Assembly (NCBI GenBank): GCA_035578175.1 | Contig: JAQMRL010000010.1 | Location: 28,574,284 to 28,638,283 of the forward strand | Reading direction: 5' to 3' | DNA from: Catonia carolina | Taxonomy: Eukaryota; Arthropoda; Insecta; Hemiptera; Achilidae | Length of the DNA: 64,000 bases | In this document: one piece after another, positions 1 through 10,779 of the stretch | Numbering within the stretch: the stretch's first letter is position 1 | Layout of the letters: each line of letters opens with the position of its first letter | Program-made: the position numbers and the translations under genes | The notes under the pieces: model-generated | Database searches by the model: none | Seen by the model: the letters and a program-made list of their open reading frames with translations, nothing else | Told to the model about the DNA's origin: nothing

Positions 1-780
1 ACCCCAGATTATTCAGGACTTGTACAGGCACCCACATCCATCCGAAGACTTCAGGCCATTACCATTCCACGACTTTGTCTAAATTCCAGTATAAACTACC
101 TGACAAACCTAGAGTTGTCACATTTTTATTCCGCCCCACATTTTCCTATGTTTCAATACCCCCTAATCCACTTGTATGTCTCTCTCCCCCCCAGTTGGTA
201 GTTTTGATCCCATTTTCCTATGCATAATCACTCCACTACGGTAAAAAGAGCCGCCATTTAAACTTGTAAAATTAAATTAAATTTGAAATTAAAAGGCCGG
301 TGATTATGCCAAATTCTCTCCTTCCCGTTTCCACTAATTTAATAACCTAACTCCTACCCTCATTATTAAATTTACAAAATTTGTCCACGATAAGTACGCA
401 AGATACCTTCGCCTCCCCATGGAACAGAATTCCGAATTCCCACATCAAAATAAAAAAGCCACTGAATAAAAAGAAAAATACAAAAGAGCCGCTCCTAATT
501 CCACTTGTCCCTTATTATAAATTGTTACCACTCACCAATAAATTCTTAAATTTCTTAAATTACCTCCACTAAAGTCCCACTTCCAATCCCCCAAGAAACA
601 GAATCCAATTTCCTAATTTAATCTTATAAAATTCCCCTGAATTCCCCGAGGTTGCAATTACTCTGTGAAATTGTTCGCCGAGCGACCAGGTGTTCCTTAC
701 ACGATGTCGCCATCATAGGGCTTCTTAGCCCTCTCAACATGGATTCTGGATTCTATTACCCAGACTAACTATTTACAAAT
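1..780. other. Unassigned C-rich segment
   Basis: The + strand is unusually rich in C and poor in G compared with the rest of the window, with runs of C such as ctctccccccc near 181-191. A 63-codon open frame at 381-572 shows low-complexity Lys/Leu/Asn content and no family I recognise. I see no TIR, tail or TSD. It may be part of an unrecognised element or UTR-like DNA; no function is proposed. Confidence 0.25.
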
Positions 781-1070
781 AACATCAAATTTTAAATTTA
801 AACTTAAAATTTCAGCCATTAGGAGATAATCCAGTTTCTTAGAACACATCGCACTCCCAGAGCAGTACTGTATTACAAAAATCAAGTTTTGAGAAAAACA
901 AAGTAGAAACTAAGAGTAAAATATTATCAGGTGTTTGCCAAAGCCGTTCAATATAGTAAAATTTTTAAATTGTTACAATGTTGTCAATGATGTTTACTAA
1001 TACATTATTAAGAACTTTCACTACAAACTCATGGTTGTCATTTAGGAAATAGAAAAAATAAAAATATTTT

Positions 1071-1637
1071 CTGCCCATAACGGACAGGTGGAGTGTCAAA
1101 TTTTTTATACTTACTCTGTTCGTTGCAGGGCTAAAATAAATAGTTCTGTTTCTTATCACATAGTCAGCCACGTCTTATATGACTGAATCATTTAAGAACA
1201 GAAGAGGTAGAGGTGTAAAGACACTAATCAGAGTTATCTCCTCTGAAAGTAACGAATTTCATTGTATAATGAAATTATACTTGATTGAACTTGCAAACCT
1301 GGTTTGGTAGGAGCTCCATGCAATTGTTCCGGTTGGCAGCGGATAAAGTCAAAATAGCCATGATGGTCGCCCACATCCGTAGCGGATAGGCACTCAAAGA
1401 AGAAGAATGAAATTATACACAGGGTCTGGCTGTATAGCCAGACCCTGTTGTGAATAAAGTGAAGGTGTCATTTTCAGAGTGGAAAATATGTGCTTTTCAG
1501 AGGGCCCGGCATGCTGATAAGCGCACTTTTCCACTCAGTGAGGAAGGCAATGGTAAACCACCTCACTTCTCGTTTACTTAGTAAAACCTCTACAGGTTCA
1601 AACCAGCCTTTTGGCTGATGACCTAAACAACAACAAA
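1071..1637 (+). repeat. SINE-like family A, copy A1 (interrupted)
   Basis: This is a ~400-bp family A unit starting gcccataac-ggacaggtgg and ending gatgacctaaacaacaac, interrupted by a LINE fragment at 1281-1405. Conserved internal blocks include aacagaagaggtagaggtgt and aaggcaatggtaaaccacct. The family ends in a (CAA)n-type tail and is retroposed, as shown by TSDs of other copies. No tRNA head is visible. Confidence 0.75.
1281..1405 (+). mobile_element. LINE-A 3' end inserted in SINE A1
   Basis: A 125-bp 5'-truncated LINE fragment flanked by a 13-bp TSD, AATGAAATTATAC, at 1268-1280 and 1406-1418. It encodes the C-terminus of a LINE reverse-transcriptase ORF (from 1318, QLFRLAADKVKIAMMVAHIR then a stop), matching the tail of the longer LINE-A ORF at 46647-47219. 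It ends in an AAGAAGAAG-type tail. The reading frame after the TSD is only a relic. Confidence 0.8.
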
Positions 1638-1639
1638 AA

Positions 1640-2267
1640 TATTTTGAGTTAATACACTACTGCTCTGACAGTGTGAATGACAAATTTAAATAACATTTGG
1701 AATGTTCCTTAGAACAGTTATTCACTAAAATGCCCAAGAGACTAAATGTTAATATTTGAGGAAGAAACAAAAAGTTTGGTTAAAAATTTTCTCTTGTTTC
1801 CGAATTCACCGGGTAATTTCTTATCTTGAAAAATCTCGAAACTGTTTTTGTATCTGATCCAAACTTTTATTTAACAATGAGGCTTAGATGAAATCGGAAT
1901 AAGGGCCTATTCTTTGTCAAGATACATCGGAGCTTTGGCAACTGCTCTATGTGAAGCTTTTTTTAGATCTTAATAGAAAATCTTAATTATAAATTAAATT
2001 TATCATACAGTATAGTGATCTTAAATTACGATAATTTTGTTGTTATATAAATTAATGCAAGGAAACCTGTGGTGCGAACAAATTGCATTTAAGAATGCCA
2101 ACGTATTGTAATTTTGCATTACAATAGGACTGCTTACAGATGTTACAATAACACAATATCATTCTGCGTTCATAATTTCATATGCATTTTTTAGTAAAAA
2201 ATGGATGATTTGTTTTATTTTTAGTATTAATATTATTTTTAATAAGTTACTTTTACGTACTTAAAAC
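1640..2267. other. AT-rich DNA without recognised gene
   Basis: No open frame of note, no TIR and no tail. Sequence is dominated by A/T with simple TTTA-like tracts. Confidence 0.4.
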
Positions 2268-2615
2268 GTGTGAAATATTGATTTTTTTCAAGATTTCGGC
2301 CTTAGTATGCATTTTACGACAAAAGTGTAATATTATAATCAAATTTATAGAAAATTAAAAGATCTACAACTTTTATTTAGAGCATTTTTCTCTACAGAGC
2401 CTAGTTTAGCGTGAAAGAGTGATTTTCCGTATTTTCAAGCCAAACTGAGATCGATATTCATTTTGCGTCTTTCACTCATGATTAAAATAAGGTTATGGTT
2501 TTTGAGGTTAGTTTTTTGTTTATTTCTAATGTTTTATTACTAATGTTAGGTTATATTGTTACTTATTTGCATTGGCAAGAGAAAGTTGAGTGAGTGTTTC
2601 ACACCAGATTTTTTT
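2268..2615 (+). repeat. Repeat F, copy F1 (3' third)
   Basis: It holds the conserved 3' third of repeat F: gcattttacgacaaaagtgt, gatctacaacttttatttag, the gcattggcaagagaaagt block and the terminal hairpin region gagtgtttcacaccagattt. It lies in opposite orientation to F2, with ~930 bp between. Confidence 0.8.
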
Positions 2616-2933
2616 GTCTAGTGACTAGACCAACCCGGTTGGTTAGCGTTAGTGTACTTCTAAGACACAAAATGTCTGACAACCGAATATACTAGTACAG
2701 CAAAGGAAGTGAACAGTTTGGGCGTTTGTCATTAACGTACAGTTAGTTCCTGATAAAATAATAAAACCTAAATAAATTTCACATCCAACAATATAGTGTA
2801 AAAAAGTAATACAGTCGTGAAAAATCGATAACCGGGATTTTATCTGTAGAAATTGGAGTTCATGAAACCATGAACTTCACGAGGGAAAAATTATTTACGG
2901 AGGATGTTCATCTATATAAATTATGAAAATGTT

Positions 2934-3006
2934 TGTGTGTGTGTGTGTATATATATATGTGTGTGTGTATGTGTGTGTGTGTACGCGCGCGCGCGCGCAT
3001 GCGTGT
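2934..3006. repeat. 73-nt alternating purine-pyrimidine tract
   Basis: Uninterrupted alternation: (TG)n, (TA)n, (TG)n with a TA step, then (CG)n and ATGCGTGT. The mixed TG/CG content is the classic Z-DNA-prone composition. Confidence 0.9.
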
Positions 3007-3547
3007 TTGTGTGAATAATTATTTAATTTTGTATTCATTATTTTCCATATCCTGTTTGTTTTTCTATCATTTCGTCATTATTACAATTCGTTTTACCATT
3101 ATGTAGTATAGAAAGACAGAAATTGTCATTATTTGTACCGGAAATTTATAATTATTTTCACAGCTTTGTATGTTTTGTTCATTTATTTATTTCAACTTGT
3201 ATTGAAGTTACTACTATTGCTTGTAACATTTAAATCTAACACTCTTTTATCTGTTGCTTTAATGAGATTTTCGTTATGTTATTATTTATTTATTTATTAG
3301 TATAAATGATGTTTCGATTAATGGTAGCAAAATAGAGACCACAGTTACTGACTGATTGGGATGAAGAAACAAAGAAATTGTCAAATTCTTTAAAAAATAC
3401 CAATCAATTCACTTCTAACCGAAACATTACAATACGGTGTTTCAACCGGAAGTAACATTTATATGGAAGTGATTTTTTTTTCAAACTATGTTTAATTTGT
3501 ATTCATTATTTTCCATACCTTGTTTTTTTTTCTATCATATCAAAATA

Positions 3548-4195
3548 AGAACAAAAATATCTGGTGTGAAAGACTCACACAACTTTCTCTTGCCAATGCA
3601 AATAATGACCAATATAACCTAACATTAGTAATAAAACATTAAAAATAAACAAAAAACTAACCTCGAAAAACATAACCTTATTTAATGATGAGTGAAAGAC
3701 GCAAAATGAATATCGACCTCAGTTTGGCTTGAAAATACGGAAAATCACTCTTTCACGCTAAACTAGGCTCTGTAGAGAAAAATGCTTTAAATAAAAGTAG
3801 TAGATCTTTTAATTTCCTATAAATTTGATTATATACTTTTTATCGTAAAATGCATAGACTACTAAGGCCGAAATCTTTTTAAAAAATCAATTTTTTACAC
3901 GGTTTCGTGAGAAAAAAACAGAAAATTGCTAAATACTGTTAAACAAAAAAATGTTTGAAATAAAAGTTGTCGGATTTTAAATTCTCTACATATTTTTATT
4001 ATATAAAGTTTTGCGCTAAAATGCATATTAAAGCCGTAATCTTAAAAAAACAAATTTATTACGTGAAAACAGCCTCACCAAAAATTTCAGCAAACATGGC
4101 GCCTACCCTATCTTGTAGGATATAAAAAATGTAGTAAAGGAGGCGATTTTTAAAAATCATTGAATCCGTTTTTCAGAAAATCGTGAAAAGTGGAA
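3548..4195 (-). repeat. Repeat F, copy F2
   Basis: Reverse-strand copy beginning with the complement of the 3' hairpin end (aatatctggtgtgaaagact) and running to the block near gcctaccctatcttgtagga. It lacks the TG-microsatellite and 5' end. Confidence 0.8.
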
Positions 4196-4534
4196 AGTGA
4201 TGGGAATTGAATCCAGACTCCCTAAATTATAGAAACCAGTTAGCCCTATTTACTTGTCATTTTGGGTTATTTCGTTTTAATTTTTGGGAAAATTGGTTAA
4301 TCTTGTTCAGGAAGGCAAGACGAACGAATCGATGTAGGTACAAGTTGGTATGTTGGAGAATGGGTGCGCAGTACCTCATCTGGCTTACGTAACCACACAA
4401 TTAGACGGGTGCATGGTTTTAAACTACTGTGCGTAAGACAGGCAAGGAGTGATGGACTAATTACAGTACTACATTGCATATAAACTAAACGCAGTATATT
4501 TTTGCCCGTTCTGAAACCCTTTTCAAGGCCATAC

Positions 4535-5618
4535 CGGTAAAAACCTACATATAATAAATTAAAACTTTCTTAGTAGTCCAGGCTGTGAGCTCGCTCCCGT
4601 TAGCAAAATTATTCGGACTCGGTTTCTTTGCACTATCTTATTTAAAATTGGTCCCTTATAACCAATCCGCAAGAAACCACGGGCCACCGTGGTCGAGAAA
4701 TTGTTTAAACAATTTTTTTTAAACAAATTGCAAAAATTGGTTTTTTGGCCCCCGGACAAAATTTTTTCAGGTTTTTGGATCATTCTGAACAATAAAAGTC
4801 CTTAGTAACTTTTCTCTATAGTTAATAGTTTTCGAGTTATAAGCAATTTAAAATTTGAAAAACGTAAAATCAACCATTTTCAATCCTCTATATCTCAGTT
4901 AAAAAACATTATTTTTTAAGTTAGAAAGTGCTTAAAGTAAAGTTTAAATATCCTTATACAAGATTCTGATGTCGTTTTTGAAATTATTTTATTGCAAAAC
5001 CTTTGTTTTAAACAGTTAACAATGCGCGTGCGGCGCGTACCGCGACCACGCGCTGCATGTTGCCTATCTCGCACTAACGCCATCGGGTACGTATACACAG
5101 CGTTAGTGCGAGAGAGACGCAACATGCAGCGCGTGGTCGCGGTACGCGCCGCACGCGCATTGTTAACTGTTTAAAACAAAGGTTTTGCAATAAAATAATT
5201 TCAAAAACGACATCAGAATCTTGTATAAGGATATTTAAACTTTACTTTCAGCACTTTCTAACTTAAAAAATAATGTTTTTTAACTGAGATATAGAGGATT
5301 GAAAATGGTTGATTTTACGTTTTTCAAATTTTAAATTGCTTATAACTCGAAAACTATTAACTATAGAGAAAAGTTACTAAGGACTTTTATTGTTCAGAAT
5401 GATCCAAAAAACCTGAAAAAATTTTGTCCGGGGGCCAAAAAACCAATTTTTGCAATTTGTTTAAAAAAATTGTTTAAACAATTTCTCGACCACGGTGGCC
5501 CGTGGTTTCTTGCGGACTGGTTATAAGGGACCAATTTTAAATAAGATAGTGCAAAGAAACCGAGTCCGAATAATTTTGCTAACGGGAGCGAGCTCACAGC
5601 CTGGACTATAGGTTTTTA
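4535..5618. repeat. Near-perfect ~1 kb palindrome
   Basis: Arms 4572-5080 and 5100-5608 are reverse complements of each other with only a few substitutions and small indels (for example a 2-nt indel near 5111). The loop is only 19 nt, catcgggtacgtatacaca. The innermost ~60 nt of each arm are GC-rich (gcgcgtaccgcgaccacgcg), the outer parts AT-rich. Outside the arms an 11-nt block (gtaaaaaccta / taggtttttac) also pairs, separated on the left by ~26 extra bases. No open frame has recognisable content; those listed by translation on either strand mirror each other. It may be a fold-back/MITE element or a duplicated arm formed by template switching. Confidence 0.9.
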
Positions 5619-5751
5619 CTTCCCCTTGCCAATATGAATATATAGGAAGGAAAGTATTGTTTTCAAGTCGATTTTTCGAAATCGAATTTTCACCTGATCT
5701 ACACGTTTTCAGACCCCCCTGAACCCAAAAAAAACATGTTTATAGCGATTG

Positions 5752-5848
<97 letters not shown>

Positions 5849-6632
5849 TGTGAACAGAATATCTCAAGAACGGAACATCGTACGAACTTGAAACTTGAAA
5901 CTTAAGTTAGATATAACTAGAGAACCCGACACGAACATTTTCATCAAAATCGGTCAACCGGAAGTAGTAGTTTATTCGTGTAATTTTTCACTTTTTTGCG
6001 AATTTCTCAAAAACTGGTCCTACGGGTTCTTTTAAAATCGCCTGGTTTACTAAATTTTTTATTCTCTACAAGATAGGGTAGGCGCCATGTCTGCTGAAAT
6101 TCTTGGAAAGGCTGTTTTCTCGTAAAAAAATTGTTTTTTGAGATTGCGACTTTAATATGCCCTAAGCGCAAAAATTTAATAACAAAAATGTAAAAAATTT
6201 AAAATTCCATAACTTTTATTTCAACTATTTTTTGTGTAACGCTTAGGTTAGCGGTAATTAGCGATTTTCTGTTATTTTTTCTCACGAAAACGCGTAATAA
6301 ATCGATTTTTTAAGATTTCAGCCTTAATATGCATTTTACGACAAAAGTGTATAATCTGATTTGTAGGAATTTAAAAGATCTACAACTTTTATTTCGAGCA
6401 TTTTTCTCCACAGAACCTAGTTTAGTGTGAAAGAGTAATTTTCTGTACTTTTAAGCCAAACAGGTTGATTTTCATTTTGCATCATTCACTCATGATTAAA
6501 ATATGGTTATGTTTTTTGAGGTTAGTTTTTTATTTATTTTTAATGTTTTATTACTAATATTAGGTTATATTGTTCATTATTTGCATTGGCAAGAGAAAGT
6601 TGTGTGATTGTTTCACACCAGTTTTTTTTTAA
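5611..6632 (+). repeat. Repeat F, copy F3 (near full length)
   Basis: Nearly complete copy: 5' end tttttacttccccttgccaa, block cggtcaaccggaagtagtag, two diverged internal units around 6100-6280 and 6300-6450, and the 3' end with gcattggcaagagaaagttg followed by gtttcacaccag. The 5' and 3' ends share an inverted ctttctcttgcc motif. A long TG microsatellite is embedded at 5755-5852. Confidence 0.85.
5755..5852. repeat. (TG)n microsatellite inside repeat F3
   Basis: About 98 nt of TG repeats, nearly pure, directly after the repeat F block agcgattggtctg. The same position carries TG tracts in other F copies (13243-13326 and, as CA, 16613-16666). Confidence 0.95.
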
Positions 6633-6706
6633 CATTTCTCTATTAGATAGGAATAAAATAGAAAGCGTATTTAACAGTATTTGTACATGGGCACCATTAT
6701 TAATGA

Positions 6707-6862
6707 TTTTTTTTTTTTTTTTTTTTTGGTTTAATGTCCGACTGTTCGGCAATTACTGCTAATGCAGACGGTGAATGATGAAATGATATTTTGTAACGTA
6801 TTAAAAAATGCCGTGCCTGAATGGGATTCGAACCCAAGACCGCATGATGAGAGGCGAGCACG
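6707..6862 (-). repeat. tRNA-derived SINE C, copy C1
   Basis: Reverse-strand SINE: poly-T (tail) at 6707, then the complement of the body and a tRNA-like head with B box GGTTCGAATCC (complement of ggattcgaacc at 6824-6836 region) and the anticodon-arm-like ctcatcatgcgg. It is flanked by a 10-bp TSD, TTATTAATGA, at 6697-6706 and 6863-6872. Confidence 0.85.
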
Positions 6863-6949
6863 TTATTAATGAGGCAAGGAACAACTCGCAGAGGACACGG
6901 TATTGTATTGGAATATTGAGAATTTTTTAGACGCAGAAAGTCACTAATG

Positions 6950-7150
6950 TTAAAGTTTTATTGAGAATTAACTAGTATTGGAATTGGTTAAAATTGTTAA
7001 AAGTTGTAAGCTGCAGTACCTCAGACATTTTATGAGAAATCAGAAATGATATGATCTACTATTGCACATTCTTTAGGGAAAGAGGAATCCTGGTAGAAAA
7101 AGAATTTCCTAGCTAACCAATTTGAGGACCTGGTTCGGACACATCATTCC
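6950..7150 (+). pseudogene. LINE-A reverse transcriptase C-terminal relic
   Basis: Translated across stops it reads KLQYLRHFMRN, then KRNPGRKRIS, then LTNLRTWFG, in the same order as KLQYFAHVMRN, RRQPGRRRTSW, IKNLREWYG in the longer LINE-A ORF at 46647-47219. It has stops and indels and is dead. The downstream micro-repeat H1 begins right at its end. Confidence 0.65.
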
Positions 7151-7196
7151 GACATGTCCTATACCCTCCTGGAGTCTCCAGGGCGCAAAAAAAAAA
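7151..7196 (+). repeat. Micro-repeat H, copy H1
   Basis: A ~46-bp unit: gacatgtcctataccctcct, then ggagtctccagggcgc, then poly-A. The inner part can form a short hairpin (CCTGGAG/CTCCAGG). Near-identical copies lie at 35731-35775 and 48974-49023. Confidence 0.7.
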
Positions 7197-7251
7197 CAGC
7201 TCAATGGAATTATTTCGGATTGCGACTTATAAGACACGACAAGAAGGAGAT

Positions 7252-7318
7252 ATTTTTCATTTTTACATTGGCAAGAGAAAGTCGTGTGAATGTTCCACAT
7301 CAGAAGTTTTTTAATTTC
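7252..7318 (+). repeat. Repeat F 3'-terminal fragment F4
   Basis: Only the 3' terminal block is present (acattggcaagagaaagtcg and the gtgaatgttccacatcag hairpin remnant). It is paired with the inverted fragment F5 at 7905-7972, with AT-rich DNA between. Confidence 0.65.
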
Positions 7319-7319
7319 A

Positions 7320-7904
7320 GTTGATCTCAATAATCTGTCACTTGCAGTTTGTTCAACTCAAAATACGAGTTTCACATTTAAAATTTTATTCAATTCTTTT
7401 GAAACTAAACTTCTTTCTTATTATTTGTAAATTTAAATAACTGAAATTGAGTGTAAACTTTAAAATATTTTAAAATTATGAATGTCTTAATTTATTTTGT
7501 AATTAAACCTAAAATAAGGTTTTTTTAGAGGACATAAATAATATCAAAAGTACCGTAACAGAAAACTACTTTTAAAAAGGATTTTTATGTTAAAAGTAAA
7601 AAATTAAAATATTTTTATATACTTCTAGTTGTATATAAAGTTGATATCTTTATTAATACATTATCTTAACAAGTAATATAATACTGTAAGATGTTTTAAG
7701 AACATAAACCTAAGTAAAAAAATAAAATTTAGGAATGTTACTTTATCTTATTATACTTTTTTTTAATAATTGGAAAGAATTGTATGAAGTTCTATTATCT
7801 TCCCACACAATGAATTTAACAAATTTTAAACAAATTCAACAGCAATATTCTTTGTATTTTTTAAGTATCACAGATTTGTTTATTGAAAAACAATGTAAAT
7901 GAAT
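7320..7904. other. AT-rich DNA between inverted F termini
   Basis: No gene-like frame. Strongly AT-rich, bounded by inverted repeat F 3' ends; possibly an internally replaced derivative of repeat F. Confidence 0.35.
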
Positions 7905-7972
7905 TTAAAAATAATCTGGCATAAAATACTCACATGACTTTCTCTTCCCAATGTAAATAATATGCCAACCTT
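7905..7972 (-). repeat. Repeat F 3'-terminal fragment F5
   Basis: Complement of the repeat F 3' end: aatctggcataaaatactca then catgactttctcttcccaat. Confidence 0.6.
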
Positions 7973-7998
7973 TGTTTCATCCACGAGTAAATAATGTA

Positions 7999-8145
7999 AT
8001 TTTTTTTTTTTTTTTTATTGAGTGATGATGCCTACATAAGCCTTGGGCTTGTGCGTAGGTAATGATATGTGGTGATTAACAGATGAAAAAAATGCCAGAC
8101 CTGACCGGGAATCGAACCCGGGACCCCGGCATAGTAGCCAGTTAT
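7999..8145 (-). repeat. tRNA-derived SINE D
   Basis: Reverse-strand element: long poly-T tail at ~8000-8017 and a strong tRNA B box on the minus strand (complement of gggaatcgaacccgggac, 8107-8124). Flanks aaataatgtaat and gaataatataac are a plausible imperfect TSD. It differs in body sequence from SINE C and E. Confidence 0.65.
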
Positions 8146-8512
8146 GAATAATATAACCAAATTTATGAATGAATGACTAACGCTAAATGAAAATCAACCA
8201 TCAGTATGACTTAACGAAAGACTGTATGATGGTTTTGACTGAAAATTTTGATTTTCAAAAAAGCATCAGTGCGCATGCGCACTCAATTAAAATTACTTTA
8301 TTACTATTATTAGTGCGCATGCGTACTTATGCTTTTTCCCCTTTACCCCTCGTTGCAAACAAGGGCAAACTCGTGACTCATATGACTATACCTAATTCCA
8401 TATTTTATATAAATTCCTATTTTGTTTAATTTAATTTAATTTCGTTTCATTGTTATACTGATTTGTGTATTTTGCCTTTCTATTGTGGACTATTATAATA
8501 TGTGGAATAAAG

Positions 8513-8579
<67 letters not shown>
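8513..8579. repeat. (ATT)n microsatellite, LINE-B tail
   Basis: About 22 pure ATT units that form the 3' tail of the minus-strand LINE-B insertion. Confidence 0.95.
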
Positions 8580-8618
8580 GCGTATTCTCCCTTAAAGGAA
8601 GGCGATAAGCAAACTGAA

Positions 8619-8921
8619 TCATTTTTTTTCCTTGCTGTTCTTTTTGTCCACCCAGTACTCTCGCATCCGTTTTGAGAAAGCCTGTTTCCTTTCTTCTGAC
8701 CACTTTGGCCTGTGCTGCTTCTGCTTTGGCTGCTCTGGCTCTATGTCCCATCTGTCCACCTTGTTCCTAAATATGTTCCTATCTGCGATGTCTTGTTCTG
8801 TTATTTTCGCTTTCCTGAGATCTTTATAGATTTCACTTATCCACGGTGGCATTTTTTTGAGAGACGTTGTATACTCCAATATTTTTCTTGTTAGCCTACT
8901 TTCTGGTAACCGCTTTAGATT
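8619..8921 (-). pseudogene. LINE-B ORF2 C-terminus
   Basis: The minus-strand frame encodes a C-terminal LINE peptide: RLPESRLTRKILEY, MPPWISEIYKDLRKA, then PKWSEERKQAFSKRMREYW and a Lys-rich end before the stop at 8619. The closing W-S-E-E-R-K...MREYW motif recurs at 57340-57473 and, diverged, at 10780-11448, so this is a LINE family signature. Upstream domains (endonuclease, most of reverse transcriptase) are missing. The longer open frame to 9029 is flank read-through. Confidence 0.65.
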
Positions 8922-9212
8922 ATTATTATTATTTTTTATTTTTTTAATTTTTATTATATTTGACTTGTGTCTTAGAACTCGACAAGTGAAGTAATGTTTT
9001 GTTGAATAAGAACATTTTGTAATAAACATGAATTATAAGAACTTGGTAATATGCAAAGTAGGGTATACAAGGATTTATTATCATTAATCCATCTGGAATT
9101 TAAGAAAAGCTAAGGTACATAAACCTGATTAAAATTTGTATATTTTATAAGTGTCAGATGAGTATTAATATTTTATCTGATTTTAATAACCATCAAAGAT
9201 GAAACATCACAA

Positions 9213-9548
9213 GGGCTACAAAAATAGTTTTGTTTCTTATCACATGATCAGCCAACTGAATGACTAAAACATTTAAGAACAGAAGAGGTAGAGGTGTAAA
9301 TGACACTAGTCATTGTTATCTCCTTTGAGAGTAATGAATTTCATTATACAACCAGACCTTGTGGTGAATGAAATGAAGGTGTCATTTGTAGGGTGGAAAA
9401 TAGATGCTTCTTGGAGGGCCTGGCATGCTGATAAGCATAATTTTCCAATCAGTGAGAAAGACATGGTAAAACACCTCACTCTTCGTTTACATAGTAAAGC
9501 CTCTAGAGGTTCAAATTAGCCTTTCAGCTGATGACCTAAACATTAAAA
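9213..9548 (+). repeat. SINE-like family A, copy A2 (5' truncated)
   Basis: Begins at gggctacaaaaatagttttg and runs through the family A body to gatgacctaaaca plus an A-rich end; the first ~60 bp of the family are missing. Confidence 0.75.
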
Positions 9549-9587
9549 AAAACATATTTTTTAATAATTTTTAGTTAAATTATAATT

Positions 9588-9911
9588 GACCCACCGGGTT
9601 GGTCTAGAGGTAAAGTCGTCGCCAAAATCAGCTGTTTAACAGCTGATTTTCGGAGACGAAGGTTCCTGGTTCAAATCCTAGTAAAGGTAGTTACTTTTAT
9701 ACGGATTTGAATACTAGACAGTGGTTACCGGTGTACTTTGATGGTTGGGGTTTAATTAACCATACTCTCTCAGGAATGGTCGGCCTGGGTCTGTACAAGA
9801 CTACACCTCATTTACACGTCATACACATCATCCTCATCTCATTGGGTCATGGGGTTGCTTATTGTTCTAAATTGAACATATTGCAACGTACACAAATTAG
9901 GAATAAAAAAA
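9588..9911 (+). repeat. tRNA-derived SINE B, copy B1
   Basis: Full-length copy with A-box-like tggtctagagg (9600-9611), B box ggttcaaatcc (9668-9678), an internal hairpin cagctgtttaacagctg, the body ccggtgtactttgatggttg and an A-rich tail. An 11-bp TSD, AAATTATAATT, flanks it at 9577-9587 and 9912-9922. Confidence 0.85.
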
Positions 9912-9997
9912 AAATTATAATTAAATATTTTAATTAGCGTCTCATCAACTAATTTTGACGAAATAAGGGAAAAATATAAAGTAAACTTATAAAAATA

Positions 9998-10058
9998 ATA
10001 CGATTCAAAGACCACCCGAATAGTGAGTCAATGTTTTACCGCTGTGCTACCTAGAATA
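9998..10058 (-). repeat. Possible tRNA-like SINE head relic
   Basis: The complement reads ctaggtagcacagcggtaaa...tctttgaatcg, which resembles a tRNA A box followed by a degraded B box. No tail or TSD is evident, so this is tentative. Confidence 0.3.
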
Positions 10059-10184
10059 GTTTCAAACAGACGATAAAGCACAAAAGGTAGTAAAATAACT
10101 TGTATAGAAAATAGAAGTAAAACAATAGACCCAAAAAAAATGAGAGAATAAAGACAGTAAAAGAGTTCTTTTTTATGGTATGTA

Positions 10185-10500
10185 TACGACGGCACGGTGG
10201 TCGGGGAACATGACCGTCAATGCAAAGAGACAGAATAGAAAAAAGGTACATAATATTGTAAAGCAGCACATCGTTTTCGCGGGGTGAGGTTAGGTTAGGT
10301 GCCGCCGTGGCCGCGTCGCGTCATGCCACACAACATAACCTCTTTGGATGCCAACGGCAGTCGCTTTTCTTTTCTCTTTGCTTCTTTAACTGTAGTGTTC
10401 CGTCTGTGGTGTGTATGAGAGGTGCATTCCCCTCGTCCACCTTGTGACTGTATGCGCCCCTCCCACAAAGAATCCGTGTTACTCACCGGACAACTTGAGA
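10185..10500. other. Locally GC-rich segment, no gene assigned
   Basis: GC content rises here (gccgccgtggccgcgtcgcg near 10301-10320). Open frames on the minus strand are compositionally arbitrary and match no family I know. It includes ggttaggttaggt, two TTAGG-like units only. Confidence 0.3.
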
Positions 10501-10779
10501 CCATATATTAGCCACCATAAAAACATTTTACTAGCCTTGTGTAGACCCCTATAATAAAATCTTGTACTGCATCTTAAATGAAGTACCTTATGGATTCTTC
10601 TGTCGTTGTAACCAACCAAAATAAAATACGTTTAGAACTACCGTATTACTCTGCGTTAATATTACATTAAAATACAACACATCCTAATTTTATTATTAAA
10701 AAAAAATACATTCTATTTATTACAGTATTTACAATGTAAATTAAACCCTTATAAATACTTTTTTTTAACTTTTGAGACC

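Larger units (their letters stand above)
8511..8935 (-). mobile_element. LINE-B 3' end with (TAA)n tail
   Basis: A 5'-truncated LINE on the minus strand. Its 3' end is a long (TAA)n tail seen on + as ATT repeats at 8513-8579. The 5' side at 8917 has agattattattatt, the same as the sequence at 8511, so the TSD overlaps the tail. It contains the ORF relic described separately. Similar (TAA)-tailed LINE-B ends occur at 57335-57473. Confidence 0.75.

Noticed and set aside
381..572. 63-codon frame near the window start
   Set aside because: Low-complexity composition, no domain, no start or splice context; not enough to call a gene.
2615..2655. ctagaccaacccggttggtta as a SINE B head
   Set aside because: It resembles the complement of the SINE B start but no body, tail or TSD follows.
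4992..5174. Open frames on both strands across the palindrome centre
   Set aside because: They mirror each other because of the palindrome, cross the loop, and have no family signal.
8431..8751. Minus-strand frame with a poly-Ile run
   Set aside because: It is the (ATT)n tail read in frame, overlapping the true LINE-B coding end in another frame.
10285..10302. TTAGG telomere-like repeat
   Set aside because: Only two units (ggttaggttaggt); no array.
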